From Methylobacterium sp. Leaf112 (GTDB lineage Bacteria > Pseudomonadota > Alphaproteobacteria > Rhizobiales > Beijerinckiaceae): 64,000 bases of DNA. A program made the translations under genes and the position numbers. This document shows, one piece after another, positions 17,700-28,083 of the stretch. Where the stretch lies: positions 829-64,828 of the forward strand of contig NZ_LMNG01000001.1 in NCBI RefSeq assembly GCF_001423295.1. The letters are read 5' to 3'. The first letter of the stretch is position 1; every line of letters begins with the position of its first letter. The notes beneath the pieces are model-generated. The model was not told where the DNA came from and searched no databases. It saw only the letters and a list, made by a program, of their open reading frames with translations.

Positions 17700-18594
17700 A
17701 TTCGGCAAGTGCATAGTTTGGCTCATCCAGGGCGGCGGCGGCCCAGACCTGGTCGAGGAACGGTCGCGCCCGGCCGGCACTGCGATAGAGGCGGATCTCC
17801 ATCAGCATCTCGGGGCTGACGACGCCGAGGGCGCCGTGACCGATCTCGCTCGCCACGAGGCTGCGGGGCAGCCACGCCACGCCGTGGCGGCCGAGCGCCA
17901 TGGATTTCAGCGCCTCCGCCATGGAATTCTCGTTGGTGTGGGCCGGGTAGGTGGCCGGCGCGCCGCCCTTGGCCTGGGCGATGGCGGCGAGGCGCCCGAG
18001 GAACGAGCCGCGGGAGTATTGCAGCAGGGGCAGGCGCCCGTCGGCATCGGGTTCGAGGCCCGGCGCGGCGACGGCCACGAGGCTGTCGCGCCCGATGACC
18101 CGGCAGGGATGGCGCTCGGGATCGACGGGGATCGGCACGCTCGGGTGGTGGTAGGTGAGGAGCAGATCGTAGCCGCCCTCCACCAGGGCCTGGACACAGA
18201 TGTTGAAATTGTCGGGCAGCACCCGGCTCGCCATGGGCCCGAGCACCCCCTGGATGCCCGTGAGCCAGCGCGGCAGCACCGACAGGCACAGGGAATGCAG
18301 AGCCGCGATGGTGACGACGGGCAGGTGCGAGCGCTCGCCCCGGGCCTGGAAATCGGCGCGGCTCTGGGAGAGCAGGCGCACCACCTCCTCGGCGGTCTCG
18401 ACGAACTGGCGGCCATCCGCCGTCAGGGTGATGGGGTAGGTGCTGCGGTCCAGCAGCACCGTGCCGAGCCAGACCTCCAGGGAGCGGATACGCCGGCTGA
18501 ACGCCGATTGGGTGACGCAGCGCAGTTCCGCCGAGCGGGAGAAGCTGCGCGTCTCGGACAGGCTGAGGAAATCCTCGACCCACTTCAGTTCCAT
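17698..18594 (-). CDS. LysR-family transcriptional regulator
   Basis: 298 residues from ATG 18594 (MELKWVEDFLSLSETRSFSR). N-terminal winged helix (AFSRRIRSLEVWLGTVLLDR, residues 28-47) and a C-terminal periplasmic-binding-like effector domain. The length is standard. It is upstream of and co-oriented with aspA and the DAACS carrier, not divergent, so it probably regulates that pair and possibly itself. Effector unknown; aspartate or a C4-dicarboxylate would fit the context. Confidence 0.9.
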   Translation of the reverse strand: MELKWVEDFLSLSETRSFSRSAELRCVTQSAFSRRIRSLEVWLGTVLLDRSTYPITLTADGRQFVETAEEVVRLLSQSRADFQARGERSHLPVVTIAALHSLCLSVLPRWLTGIQGVLGPMASRVLPDNFNICVQALVEGGYDLLLTYHHPSVPIPVDPERHPCRVIGRDSLVAVAAPGLEPDADGRLPLLQYSRGSFLGRLAAIAQAKGGAPATYPAHTNENSMAEALKSMALGRHGVAWLPRSLVASEIGHGALGVVSPEMLMEIRLYRSAGRARPFLDQVWAAAALDEPNYALAE

Positions 18595-18778
18595 GATGCG
18601 CTTTCCGCCCCGCCGCCCGGCCGCCGCCGTTGGGACGGCGACAGTCTCGCATCGCCGACGCGTCCGGGGCAATCGCGGGTCCCGCCTGGCCCAACGGGTG
18701 GACGGAAGGTGAACGTCTCGGTAACCGTTCCGGCTTAACCCCGATCGGACCCCCTCCCACGAAGGCCGAGACCCGACG

Positions 18779-19045
18779 ATGACGAGAGACCAGCTCGCCG
18801 CCGAACTGACGCGGATCGCCAAGCTCCAGCTCAGCGACATCACCCGGGCGGTCAAGAACGGCGAGAAATCCATCGCCCTCAACGAGGTGACGGATCTGGC
18901 CCGGCGCCTTCACCTCCTGTCCGACGCCGTCGCGGGCCGCCCGGCGGTGGCGCCCGGGGCCCAGGCTCCGGCGACGCAAGCCTCCGTGGTCCAGACCCCT
19001 GTGGTTCAGACGGGCGCGGCTTCGGCGCCGGCCGCCCATCCGTGA
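18779..19045 (+). CDS. Small conserved-looking protein, unknown function
   Basis: 88 residues from ATG 18779. The first about 55 residues form amphipathic helices (DQLAAELTRIAKLQLSDITR, AVKNGEKSIALNEVTDLARR), and the rest is a low-complexity Ala/Pro/Val/Gln tail. No family recognised. The stop overlaps the next gene's GTG start by four bases (GTGA), so the two are translationally coupled. The lysine/acid-patterned helices suggest a small cytoplasmic partner protein. Confidence 0.65.
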   Translation: MTRDQLAAELTRIAKLQLSDITRAVKNGEKSIALNEVTDLARRLHLLSDAVAGRPAVAPGAQAPATQASVVQTPVVQTGAASAPAAHP

Positions 19046-19989
19046 GCGACGGGTCGGCAGGTTCCAGCGCGACAGGTTCCGGCGCGACAGGTTCAGGCTC
19101 GATCTGGCGCGACACCCGCAACGCACGGTCCCGGGCACGCCTCGACCGGGCTTTACCCGCGATCTTCCCCGTCCCGGTGCTGCAGCACGCCCTGTCGCGG
19201 CCGCTCCTGCCGCCGACGCCGCGTCTGGCCGTCGAGAGCTACTGGCGCGCCCACATCCTGCGGGCCGACCGTCTCGCCCGGGCGCTCGCCGCCCGCTCCG
19301 GCGCGCCCGAGGGCTGGACCTGGCGCCTCGGCACCGAGCCGGGCCTCGCCGCGAGCTTCCGCCTGCCGCCCTCGCCCTACCGTGAGCCCGCCCACACGCG
19401 GGGCCGCGGCCATTGCTGCCTGTGCGGCCAGCCGGTGTTCCGCTTCGGCTGGCACAAGGATCTGTGGGGAACCGGCACGCCGAACAAGAACGCGGCCTGG
19501 CATTCGGCCTGCGTCACCGCGTGGAAGCTGTGGTGCGCCCCCGCCGAGCAGGTGACGGTGCTGAAACGCCACCAGCGCCACCGCTGCACCGAATCCGGCA
19601 AGCGCCTGTTCAAGACCGCCGAGGTCGATCACCGAGTGCCGCTCTACCGGGTCTGGCGCGAGCACCGCACCGCGCCCTGGCCCGAACTCCTCGGCTACTG
19701 GGGCGCCCCCAACCTTCAGGTGGTGAACCGCGTGGTCCACGTCGCCAAATGCAGCGCCGAGGCCGGCGAGCGCGCCGCCCGCCGCCGGGCCGAGGCTGTC
19801 CCGTCCGCCTTCCCCGCCTCCGCGTTCGGCGAGACCGATTTCGCCAGGGTCGATGCCCACGTGATCCAACCGGAGGAATACGACGAACGTCCCGAGCTGA
19901 CCGACGCCATGATGGAGCGGGCCGATCGATCCGATGGCCCCATTCTGGTCCGCCGGGGGCGGGCACCGAAGCCGGCTCCCAAGCGATAG
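19042..19989 (+). CDS. HNH-endonuclease-like protein
   Basis: 315 residues from GTG 19042, which overlaps the stop of the preceding 88-residue gene. The centre has a Cys/His scaffold: CCLCG (about residue 126), [32 protein letters not shown] with VPLYRVW, then [19 protein letters not shown]. This order (C-x2-C, D-H-x-x-P-L, N-L-Q, H-x-x-K) is that of HNH/beta-beta-alpha-Me nucleases. The N-terminal 120 residues and the acidic C-terminus are unassigned. Residues 7-20 ([13 protein letters not shown]) come from a 15-bp tandem duplication. No phage or restriction genes lie beside it. Nuclease activity is inferred only from the motif. Confidence 0.65.
   Translation: MSDGSAGSSATGSGATGSGSIWRDTRNARSRARLDRALPAIFPVPVLQHALSRPLLPPTPRLAVESYWRAHILRADRLARALAARSGAPEGWTWRLGTEPGLAASFRLPPSPYREPAHTRGRGHCCLCGQPVFRFGWHKDLWGTGTPNKNAAWHSACVTAWKLWCAPAEQVTVLKRHQRHRCTESGKRLFKTAEVDHRVPLYRVWREHRTAPWPELLGYWGAPNLQVVNRVVHVAKCSAEAGERAARRRAEAVPSAFPASAFGETDFARVDAHVIQPEEYDERPELTDAMMERADRSDGPILVRRGRAPKPAPKR
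19060..19104 (+). repeat. Tandem repeat, 3 x 15 bp, in coding sequence
   Basis: ggttccagcgcgaca (19060-19074), ggttccggcgcgaca (19075-19089) and a diverged third copy (19090-19104). It encodes Gly/Ser/Ala/Thr repeats at the N-terminus of the HNH-like protein; the unit length keeps frame. Confidence 0.8.
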
Positions 19990-19997
19990 GTGCGTCT

Positions 19998-20017
19998 TCT
20001 CAGAAGAACGCCTCCTC

Positions 20018-20033
<16 letters not shown>
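19998..20033. repeat. Tandem repeat, 2 x 18 bp, over the end of the glutaryl-CoA dehydrogenase gene
   Basis: tctcagaagaacgcctcc (19998-20015) is repeated with one change at 20016-20033. The second copy contains the last codons and stop of the minus-strand dehydrogenase gene, so the duplicated copy lies just beyond its stop. Confidence 0.85.
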
Positions 20034-21226
<1,193 letters not shown>

Positions 21227-21315
21227 GGAAGCTTCCTCGAACCTGTTGCGGCCGGTCGTGCCGGCCGTCGTTTGGATGCGAGCATGGACCCGGAGGGTCG
21301 GTCCCGTCCAGCCGG

Positions 21316-22245
21316 TCAGGCCCGCCCGAGGAGCGTCAGCCAGAGCACGGTGGTGAGGGGGGCGAGGAGGGTCGAGACGAGGACGGAGGCCGCGACCAGG
21401 CCGGTCTCGGCCTTGTAGCGCACGGCGAGCAGGTAGGCGTTGATGCCCACCGGCATGGCGGCGAACAGGGTGGCGACGCCCGCATAGGCCGGCGGCATGG
21501 AGAACAGCTTGGTGGCGAGCAGCCACACCGCGAGGGGATGCACCACGAGCTTGAGGACCGCGATGACGAGGGCGCCGGGCAGGTCGAACAGCACCTTGTA
21601 GCGGGTCAGGCCGGCGCCCAGCGCCACGAGGGCGCAGGTGGAGGCGGTGGAGCCGAACCCGTCGATGAGCGAACGGGCGACGCCGGTGGGCACCACGCCG
21701 CCGAGGCGCAGGGCCATGCCGATGCCGAGGGACACGAAGATCGGGTTCTTGACGAGCACCAAGCCGAGGCCGCGCAGGCGCTGGACCAGGGTGCGGTCAC
21801 CCTCGGCCTCGATGAGGAAGGTGGCGCAGCCCATCATCAGGGGGAGATGCACGGCCAGCAGCAGGAACAGCGGGAACGCGCCTTCCTCGCCATAGGCCTG
21901 CAGGATGGTCGGCACGCCGACGAAGATGGTGTTCGACTGGCTCGCGGCGAACCCGTGCAGCACCGCGCCCTGGCGGCCGATGCCCTTGCGCCGGGTGGCG
22001 ATGAGGGAGCCGGCGAGCCACGACACCGCCGCCCCGCCGAAATACGCGATCCAGTACGACCACGTCACCTCGCCTGTGAGCCCCGGCCGGGTGAGGGTGC
22101 CGATGATGAGGGCCGGCACCGCGATGGCGAACACGTATTCCGAGAGGCCGTCGCTGACCCGCTCGGACAGGAGGCCGGCGAGTGCCGCGCCCCAGCCGAT
22201 CACGATGATCCCGAAGACCGGGGCGATGATGCTGACGGCGTTCAT
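21316..22245 (-). CDS. AEC-family (auxin efflux carrier-like) transporter
   Basis: 309 residues from ATG 22245; an ATG six codons upstream is an alternative. About ten hydrophobic helices in two five-helix halves. It opens [20 protein letters not shown], and the second half has helix-breaking stretches such as [10 protein letters not shown] and [20 protein letters not shown], typical of the AEC family. Members move organic acids such as malonate or malate. Substrate not predictable; the adjacent glutaryl-CoA dehydrogenase gene makes a dicarboxylate attractive but unproven. Confidence 0.87.
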   Translation of the reverse strand: MNAVSIIAPVFGIIVIGWGAALAGLLSERVSDGLSEYVFAIAVPALIIGTLTRPGLTGEVTWSYWIAYFGGAAVSWLAGSLIATRRKGIGRQGAVLHGFAASQSNTIFVGVPTILQAYGEEGAFPLFLLLAVHLPLMMGCATFLIEAEGDRTLVQRLRGLGLVLVKNPIFVSLGIGMALRLGGVVPTGVARSLIDGFGSTASTCALVALGAGLTRYKVLFDLPGALVIAVLKLVVHPLAVWLLATKLFSMPPAYAGVATLFAAMPVGINAYLLAVRYKAETGLVAASVLVSTLLAPLTTVLWLTLLGRA

Positions 22246-22860
22246 GAGAGCTCGGTGGGGCATGCGGGAGCGGGACGGGCGGGAGCGGTTTCGGTGTCCC
22301 CGCATCCTTAACACGGCGCGTCGCCCGGATGGATCGCCGGGGCGCATCGGGTTCCGATTGAGCGCAACCACCCGGCGACCGGTTCCGGCGCCGGGACGCT
22401 CCGCGGGCGTTTTCCCAGGACCCTGCTCGTCCTTCGGTAAAGCCGCGGCGTCGATGCGGCGTAAAAATGAGGCGGGAGGCAAGCACGGATCCGGTCGAAG
22501 CCGTCGTCGGCCGGTCGCTCGCAGGACGGAACACGGCTGCCGGTCTGTGCTCCGGAAACCAGGGCGCGATCAAATGCCTGGCAAGGTGCCTGGCAAGACT
22601 GTTCCGGTGCGCGACGACGACAGGGATCGGGCCGGAAACGAGGTGTGCGTGCCGTGCGCGGCATATGGTTTACGAAATCTTAGCGTCTATCCGGGTCTGC
22701 CTTGTGGATGTTTCCTTAATGCCACACGAACGTCGCAAGTCCCTCCTGGGCAAGGGTTCTGTCTAAAAAATGTGCAACTGCATAAAGGATGACTTTGGCT
22801 TGGCCGGCATTCTTTGAGAACCTCCAATCAACGGAACAACCCAACAAGAAGAGACTTGAT
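22246..22860. other. Long intergenic region upstream of the porin gene
   Basis: About 615 bp. No gene recognised. Contains a 2 x 12-bp tandem repeat (tgcctggcaagg at 22575-22586 and 22587-22598). The last about 200 bp are relatively AT-rich and likely hold a strong porin promoter and leader; no specific operator was identified. Confidence 0.45.
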
Positions 22861-24111
22861 ATGGCCCGCCGCAGCGCGCTCCTCGGACTGACGACCCTCC
22901 TCCTGTCGTCGACCTACCTTCAGGCGGCCGATCTGTCGGTGAAGGCCCCGGTGCCCGTCGTCCCGGCGTCGTGCAAGGCCGAGATTACGTTCCCGTCCTA
23001 CGGCGGCATCATCAAGCAGAACCCCAACCCGGCCTGCCTCACCATCGGCGGCCTCGGCGACATCTACTTCGGCGGCGCGGTGACGGGCTACGCCTACACC
23101 CAGACCAACCAGTTCGCCTTCTCGGCCGTGCCCCAGATCGCCAGCGATCGCGCCGGCCGCGTCGATTTCTCGAACCTGATGGGCACCATCCAGAAGGCCG
23201 ACGGCCCGTTCCAGTTCTACGCTGCGTTCGGCGCCTACACGATCCCGGGCCTCGGCCTGCCGATCCTCAGCGCCTTCGACCAGACCAACCTGCTCTACTC
23301 TCCGATCCCGATCGTGTTCGGCAAGTACGTCTTCAACGACAACTGGTCGATCCAGGGCGGTCGCATGCCGACCCTCATCGGCTCGGAGCTGCCCTTCACC
23401 TTCCAGAACCTGAACATCTCCCGCGGTCTGCTGTTCAACCAGGAGAACGTGATCAACCAGGGCGTTCAGGTGAACTACAGCGACGGCCCGTGGTCGGCCT
23501 CCTTCGCCGCCACGGACGGCTTCTATTCGGGTGAGATCAACTGGGTCACGGGCGCCATCGTCTACAAAATCGACGCCGCCAACACGATCGGCATCAACGG
23601 CGGGACGCACTTCAACAACTTCAACTCGGCCCTGCAGAACCCGCGCTTCCAGTTCGCCACGCCGCTCTCGGTGCAGAACAGCTCGATCGTCAGCGCCAAC
23701 TACACCTACGCCGACGGCCCCGTCATCGTGACGCCGTACGTCCAGTATACCAACGTCGAGAGGAACGCCGTCCTCGGCCTCGGCGGTGCCGAGACCATCG
23801 GCGGCGCGATCCTCGCCAGCTACGCCTTCACCGACAACTTCGCCCTCGCCGGTCGTTTCGAGTATATCAGCCAGAGCGGCAACAGCGCGAGCCCCTTCGG
23901 CCTCGGCCAGACCACCTCCGTCCTCTACGGACCGGGCAGCTCGGCGCTCTCCTTCACCGTGACCCCGACCTTCACCTTCGACCGCTACTTCCTGCGCGGC
24001 GAGTTCTCGACGGTGCAGCTCTACGACATCACGCCCGGCCTCGGCTTCGGCCGCACCGGCCTGAAGACCTCGCAGGAGCGCTACATGATCGAGACCGGCA
24101 TCACCTTCTGA
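22861..24111 (+). CDS. Outer-membrane beta-barrel porin
   Basis: 416 residues from ATG 22861 (AAGAAGAGA upstream). A Sec signal peptide of 22 residues ends ...SSTYLQA, followed by mature ADLSVKAPVPVVP, an arrangement common in Rhizobiales and Methylobacterium porins. The rest alternates polar and aromatic residues in amphipathic strands and ends with an aromatic C-terminus (YMIETGITF), as needed for BAM recognition. It fits the BBP2-like porin family. Codon choice is strongly biased to C/G third positions, suggesting high expression, and a strong terminator follows. Confidence 0.88.
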   Translation: MARRSALLGLTTLLLSSTYLQAADLSVKAPVPVVPASCKAEITFPSYGGIIKQNPNPACLTIGGLGDIYFGGAVTGYAYTQTNQFAFSAVPQIASDRAGRVDFSNLMGTIQKADGPFQFYAAFGAYTIPGLGLPILSAFDQTNLLYSPIPIVFGKYVFNDNWSIQGGRMPTLIGSELPFTFQNLNISRGLLFNQENVINQGVQVNYSDGPWSASFAATDGFYSGEINWVTGAIVYKIDAANTIGINGGTHFNNFNSALQNPRFQFATPLSVQNSSIVSANYTYADGPVIVTPYVQYTNVERNAVLGLGGAETIGGAILASYAFTDNFALAGRFEYISQSGNSASPFGLGQTTSVLYGPGSSALSFTVTPTFTFDRYFLRGEFSTVQLYDITPGLGFGRTGLKTSQERYMIETGITF

Positions 24112-24154
24112 TCGCCGCACTTTCCGATCGCTGCCTCCGCGCGACATGCCATCG

Positions 24155-24181
24155 AGCCCCCTCTCCGGAGGGGGCTTTTTT
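24155..24181 (+). terminator. Rho-independent terminator of the porin gene
   Basis: 9-bp perfect stem agccccctc / gagggggct with a TCCG loop followed by six T. Textbook intrinsic terminator for the plus-strand porin transcript, 44 bp after its stop. Confidence 0.92.
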
Positions 24182-24222
24182 CGTTGGCGAACGGCCCGGC
24201 CAAACCGACCGGCCAAGCCGCC

Positions 24223-25161
24223 TCATCCGTCGTGACCCGCCACTTCGATCCGCGCCTTCAGGATCTCCAGAAGCGCCCGGTCGCGGCGGGCCTCCAGCTC
24301 CGGAAGGGTCCGCCCGGCGGCCTCGGCCTCGACCCCCGCGATGATGCGCGCCTTCACGGCCGCGTCGAGGTTGGGCGTTCCGAGGCTCGCCCAGCGCCGC
24401 TCCTGGCTGGCCCCGAGATGGTCGAGGTAGTGCCGGATACCGCCCGCGCCCCCGCCGAGATGGTAGGTCATGTGCGGCCCCATGGTGGCCCAGCGCAGGC
24501 CCGGCCCGTTGCACAGGGCGGCGTCGATGTCGGTGACGCTGGCCACCCCCTCGGCCACGAGGTGCACCGCCTCGCGGTAGAGCGCCGAGGCGAGGCGGTT
24601 GGCGATGTGGCCCGGCATCTCGCGCCGCAGGATCACCGGACGGCGCCCGAGCCGCGCATAGAACGCCGCCGCCCGGGCCGCGACGGCGTCGTCCCCCGCC
24701 ACGATCTCCACCAGGGGCACGAGGTGGGGCGGATGGAACGGGTGGGCGACGAGCACGCGCTCCGGGGTCGCGCACTCGGCCACGATGGCGCTGCGCAGCA
24801 TCGCCGAGGTGCTCGACGCGATGAGGATGCCCGGGGCCGCATGCGCGTCGATCTCGGTGAGCACGGCGCGCTTCACCGCCAACTCCTCGGGGGCGTTCTC
24901 CTGAACGAACCGCGCATCCGCCACCGCGTCGGCCAACCGGTCGTGCGGCACGAGGCGGCCGGCACCAGTCAGCCCGAGTTCGGCGAGCTGGGCCCGCGCC
25001 CGCGCCACCGCCGGCCCGAGGCGATCCATGAAATCCGGGGCCGGATCGTAGGCCGCCACGTCGAGGCCGTGGGCGAGGAACAGGGCCGCCCAGCTCGCCC
25101 CGAGGGTGCCGCAACCGATCACGGCGACGGGGCCGTTTTCATCCGTATAGACCTCTGTCAA
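24223..25161 (-). CDS. 3-hydroxyacyl-CoA dehydrogenase family protein (carnitine dehydrogenase-like)
   Basis: 312 residues from TTG 25161, preferred because GGAGGG lies seven bases upstream; GTG 25200 is the longer alternative. N-terminal Rossmann domain (VAVIGCGTLGASWAALFLAH, NAD binding) and a C-terminal helical 3HCDH domain. The motifs ASSTSAMLRS, HPFHPPHLVPLVEIV (His dyad region) and GHIANRLASALYREAVHLV resemble L-carnitine 3-dehydrogenase and lambda-crystallin-type proteins more than fatty-acid FadB. The substrate is a beta-hydroxy acid or its CoA ester. It is divergent from an ABC importer with only about 110 bp between them. Confidence 0.82.
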   Translation of the reverse strand: MTEVYTDENGPVAVIGCGTLGASWAALFLAHGLDVAAYDPAPDFMDRLGPAVARARAQLAELGLTGAGRLVPHDRLADAVADARFVQENAPEELAVKRAVLTEIDAHAAPGILIASSTSAMLRSAIVAECATPERVLVAHPFHPPHLVPLVEIVAGDDAVAARAAAFYARLGRRPVILRREMPGHIANRLASALYREAVHLVAEGVASVTDIDAALCNGPGLRWATMGPHMTYHLGGGAGGIRHYLDHLGASQERRWASLGTPNLDAAVKARIIAGVEAEAAGRTLPELEARRDRALLEILKARIEVAGHDG

Positions 25162-25274
25162 TTCGTCGCCCTCCGCGGCTTTACTTTCGGCTTTGGGCAC
25201 GCCTTATTCAATCCATCACGGTTCGTTGAAGGACCGGACGCGGGCGAGAACGACCCGCGACGTGGAGGAAACCG

Positions 25275-26264
25275 ATGTTCATGCGCAATGCGGCGGCGCG
25301 GGCCGCCCTGCTGATCCTGGCGGCCGTCTCCGCCACCGCGGCGCGGGCCGACGACGTGGTGCGCCTCGGCAATCTGAAGTTCGCCCATTACGGCGCCGTC
25401 TCCTACATGAAGGAGCTCGCCCCGAAATTCGGCCTGAAGATCGACGAGCGCGTCTTCGCCAAGGGCGCCGACATCTACCCCGCCATGGCGGTGGACCAGA
25501 TCGACATCTCGGCCTCCGGCGCAGACGGGGCGGTGGCGGCCCGCGGCAACGGGGTGAAGCTCTACGTGGTGGCGGGCTTCGCGGACGGCGGCGTCCGCAT
25601 CCTCAAGCGGCCGGACCTCGACGCGGTGAAGACCCTGAAGGACGTGAAGGGCCTCAAGGTCGCCTCCGTCCGGGGTGGCACCCAGGATCTCATGCTGCTC
25701 GCCGAACTCGACAAGCACGGGATGACCTGGGGCGAGCGCCCGGGCAAGGACGTGCAGTTGATCTACTTCAACAACTACGCCGACCTGAACCAGGCGCTGG
25801 CGCAGAAATACGTCGACGTGATCTGCCAGAGCGAGCCGCAATCGACGCAAGCCATCAGCGCCGGCTACGCGACGGAGGTGGTGAAACCCTACGACACCCC
25901 CATCGGCCGGCCCGTGCGCCCCCTGGTGATGACCGAGAAGATGTACAACGAGCGCCCCGAGGTCGCCGGCCGCGTCCTCAAGCTGTTCGTGGCCGCCACC
26001 AAGGCCTTCATCGACGATCCGGCCTTGGCCGAGAAGTACGTCCGCGAGACGGTGTTCAAGGGCCAGCTCACGGCCCAGGACTTTCGCGATGGCATGGCCA
26101 ACGCGAAGTACACCTACGACGTGCCGGCCGGGCACATGCAGATCACCACCGACACCATGATGAAGTACGGCCTCGGCAAGATGGTCAATCCGCCGAAATC
26201 CGACGCCGAGTGGGTGAAGACCGACCTGCTCGAGAAGGCCAAAGCCGAACTCGTGGCCCGCTGA
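25275..26264 (+). CDS. ABC transporter substrate-binding protein (NMT1/TauA/SsuA-like)
   Basis: 329 residues from ATG 25275, with GAGGAAACCG upstream. A signal peptide of about 25 residues ends ATAARA before DDVVRLGNLKF. Type II periplasmic binding fold of the NMT1/SsuA-like family: VFAKGADIYPAMAVDQIDIS, ASVRGGTQDLMLLAELDKHG, FNNYADLNQALAQKYVDVIC. Captures a small organic ligand (alkanesulfonate, taurine, pyrimidine and nitrate types share the fold) for the permease and ATPase that follow directly. Ligand not determinable. Confidence 0.88.
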   Translation: MFMRNAAARAALLILAAVSATAARADDVVRLGNLKFAHYGAVSYMKELAPKFGLKIDERVFAKGADIYPAMAVDQIDISASGADGAVAARGNGVKLYVVAGFADGGVRILKRPDLDAVKTLKDVKGLKVASVRGGTQDLMLLAELDKHGMTWGERPGKDVQLIYFNNYADLNQALAQKYVDVICQSEPQSTQAISAGYATEVVKPYDTPIGRPVRPLVMTEKMYNERPEVAGRVLKLFVAATKAFIDDPALAEKYVRETVFKGQLTAQDFRDGMANAKYTYDVPAGHMQITTDTMMKYGLGKMVNPPKSDAEWVKTDLLEKAKAELVAR

Positions 26265-26271
26265 GGCCGCC

Positions 26272-27075
26272 ATGCACCGGCTGCGCGGCGCCATCGTTCC
26301 CATCGCCCTCCTGGTCCTGTGGGAGATCCTGAGCCGTCTCGGCGTGTTCTCCGCCGTAGTGCTGCCGCCGCCGAGTTCGGTGGCGGTCAAGTGGGTGTCC
26401 GGCATGGTCCCGGCCCTGCCGCACGATCCGGCGCAGGAGAGCTACCTCTCCTGGCTGTTCTCCGGCGAGATGCCCCACGACGCGGTGGCGAGCCTCGCCC
26501 GGGTGCTCACGGGCTTCTGCATCGGTGCCGGTCTCGCCGTGCCCGTCGGCCTGCTGCTGGGCACCAGCGACCGGCTGTTCTCCCTGTTCAACCCCTTGCT
26601 CGAGATCCTGCGGCCGATCCCGCCCATCGCGTACATTCCGCTGGCCATCGTGTGGTTCGGCCTCGGCAACCCGCCGGCCCTGTTCCTCATCGCGCTCGGC
26701 ACGTTCTTTCCCGTGCTGGTCAACACCATCGCGGGGGTGCGGCAGGTGGATTCCATCTACATCCGCGCGGCCCGCAACCTCGGGGCGAAGCCGTGGACGA
26801 TGTTCCGCCGGGTGATCCTGCCGGCGGCGAGCCCGTTCGTGCTCGCCGGCATGCGCATCGGCATCGGCACAGCCTTCATCGTGGTGATCGTCGCCGAGAT
26901 GATCGCCGTCTCGGACGGCCTCGGCTACCGCATCCTGGAAGCGCGCGAGTACATGTGGTCCGACAAGATCATCGGCGGCATGCTCACCATCGGCATCCTG
27001 GGCCTCATCATCGACGGGGCGATGTCGCGCCTCAACGACCACCTGCTGCGCTGGCATCGCGGCCTCGAGCGCTGA
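26272..27075 (+). CDS. ABC transporter permease (SsuC/TauC-like)
   Basis: 267 residues from ATG 26272, seven bases after the binding-protein stop. Six predicted membrane helices and the BPD_transp_1 domain, with the EAA-loop region SIYIRAARNLGAKPWTMFRR and VILPAASPFVLAGMRIGIGT. Inner-membrane channel subunit, presumably a homodimer, partner of the flanking binding protein and ATPase. Confidence 0.92.
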   Translation: MHRLRGAIVPIALLVLWEILSRLGVFSAVVLPPPSSVAVKWVSGMVPALPHDPAQESYLSWLFSGEMPHDAVASLARVLTGFCIGAGLAVPVGLLLGTSDRLFSLFNPLLEILRPIPPIAYIPLAIVWFGLGNPPALFLIALGTFFPVLVNTIAGVRQVDSIYIRAARNLGAKPWTMFRRVILPAASPFVLAGMRIGIGTAFIVVIVAEMIAVSDGLGYRILEAREYMWSDKIIGGMLTIGILGLIIDGAMSRLNDHLLRWHRGLER

Positions 27076-27092
27076 ACCCCCGGACCCCCAGC

Positions 27093-27887
27093 ATGCAGGC
27101 AGAAATCGTCGTCGCCCACGCCAGCAAGGTGTTCGGCAGCGGGCCCGGGGCGGTGACCGCCCTCGAGGACATCAGCGCCACGGTGCCGGAGGGCCAGTTC
27201 CTGTGCCTGCTCGGCCCCTCGGGCTGCGGCAAGTCCACCCTGCTCAACGCCATCGCGGGCTTCGCCCCACTGAGCGGGGGCCGCATCACCCTCGGCGGCC
27301 GCCCGGTGACCGAGCCGGGGCCCGACCGGGGGATGGTGTTCCAGGAATACGCCCTGTTCCCGTGGATGAACGTGGAGGACAACGTCCGCTTCGGCCTCGA
27401 CATCAAGGGCGTGCCGAAGGCCGACGCCACCGTGACGGTGGACCGCATCGTCGCGACCCTCGGCCTCTCGGACTTCCGCAAGCGCTACCCGAAGGACCTG
27501 TCGGGCGGCATGCGCCAGCGCGTCGCCATCGCGCGCATCCTCGCCCTCGATCCCCCGGTGATGCTCATGGACGAGCCGTTCGGGGCCCTCGACGCCCTGA
27601 CCCGGCGCACCCTGCAGGACGAACTCCTGCGCATCTGGGCCGAGTTCGAGAAGACCATCGTGTTCGTCACCCACTCCATCGAGGAGGCGCTCTACCTCGC
27701 CGACCGCATCCTGGTGATGACCTACCGCCCCGGCCGCCTGAAGCGCGACATCGCCGTGCCCCTGCCCCGCCCCCGCGACACGGCGGCGCCCGAGTTCAAC
27801 GCCCTCAAGCGCGAACTCGCCACCCTGGTGATGGAGGAGCAGACCCGCTTCACCCAGGCCGAACGCCACGGCACGACCGTCGACTGA
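27093..27887 (+). CDS. ABC transporter ATP-binding protein (SsuB/TauB-like)
   Basis: 264 residues from ATG 27093, 17 bp after the permease stop. All ATPase motifs are intact: Walker A GPSGCGKST, Q-loop VFQEYALFPW, signature LSGGMRQRVAIAR, Walker B VMLMDEPFGALDA, H-loop VTHSIEEALYLAD. Drives import through the permease at 26272. Third and last gene of the operon; the tRNA gene follows 120 bp later. Confidence 0.93.
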   Translation: MQAEIVVAHASKVFGSGPGAVTALEDISATVPEGQFLCLLGPSGCGKSTLLNAIAGFAPLSGGRITLGGRPVTEPGPDRGMVFQEYALFPWMNVEDNVRFGLDIKGVPKADATVTVDRIVATLGLSDFRKRYPKDLSGGMRQRVAIARILALDPPVMLMDEPFGALDALTRRTLQDELLRIWAEFEKTIVFVTHSIEEALYLADRILVMTYRPGRLKRDIAVPLPRPRDTAAPEFNALKRELATLVMEEQTRFTQAERHGTTVD

Positions 27888-28007
27888 GGCCCCCGGCGCC
27901 CGCCCCGGAGCCGACGCAAAAACTCTCCCGAAACCCGCTGGACAGGCCGCCGAACCCTCTCTATACCCCCGCTCCACAGGCGGTGCCGCGAAAGCGAACC
28001 GCCCGCT

Positions 28008-28083
28008 GCCCAGGTAGCTCAGTTGGTAGAGCATGCGACTGAAAATCGCAGTGTCGGCGGTTCGACTCCGTCCCTGGGCACCA
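28008..28083 (+). tRNA. tRNA-Phe (GAA)
   Basis: 76-nt cloverleaf. Acceptor gcccagg (28008-28014) pairs with cctgggc (28073-28079), then ACCA with CCA encoded. Anticodon stem tgcga/tcgca encloses loop ctGAAaa, with anticodon GAA at 28041-28043. The T-loop ttcgactc is present. Standard tRNA-Phe features throughout. Confidence 0.96.
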
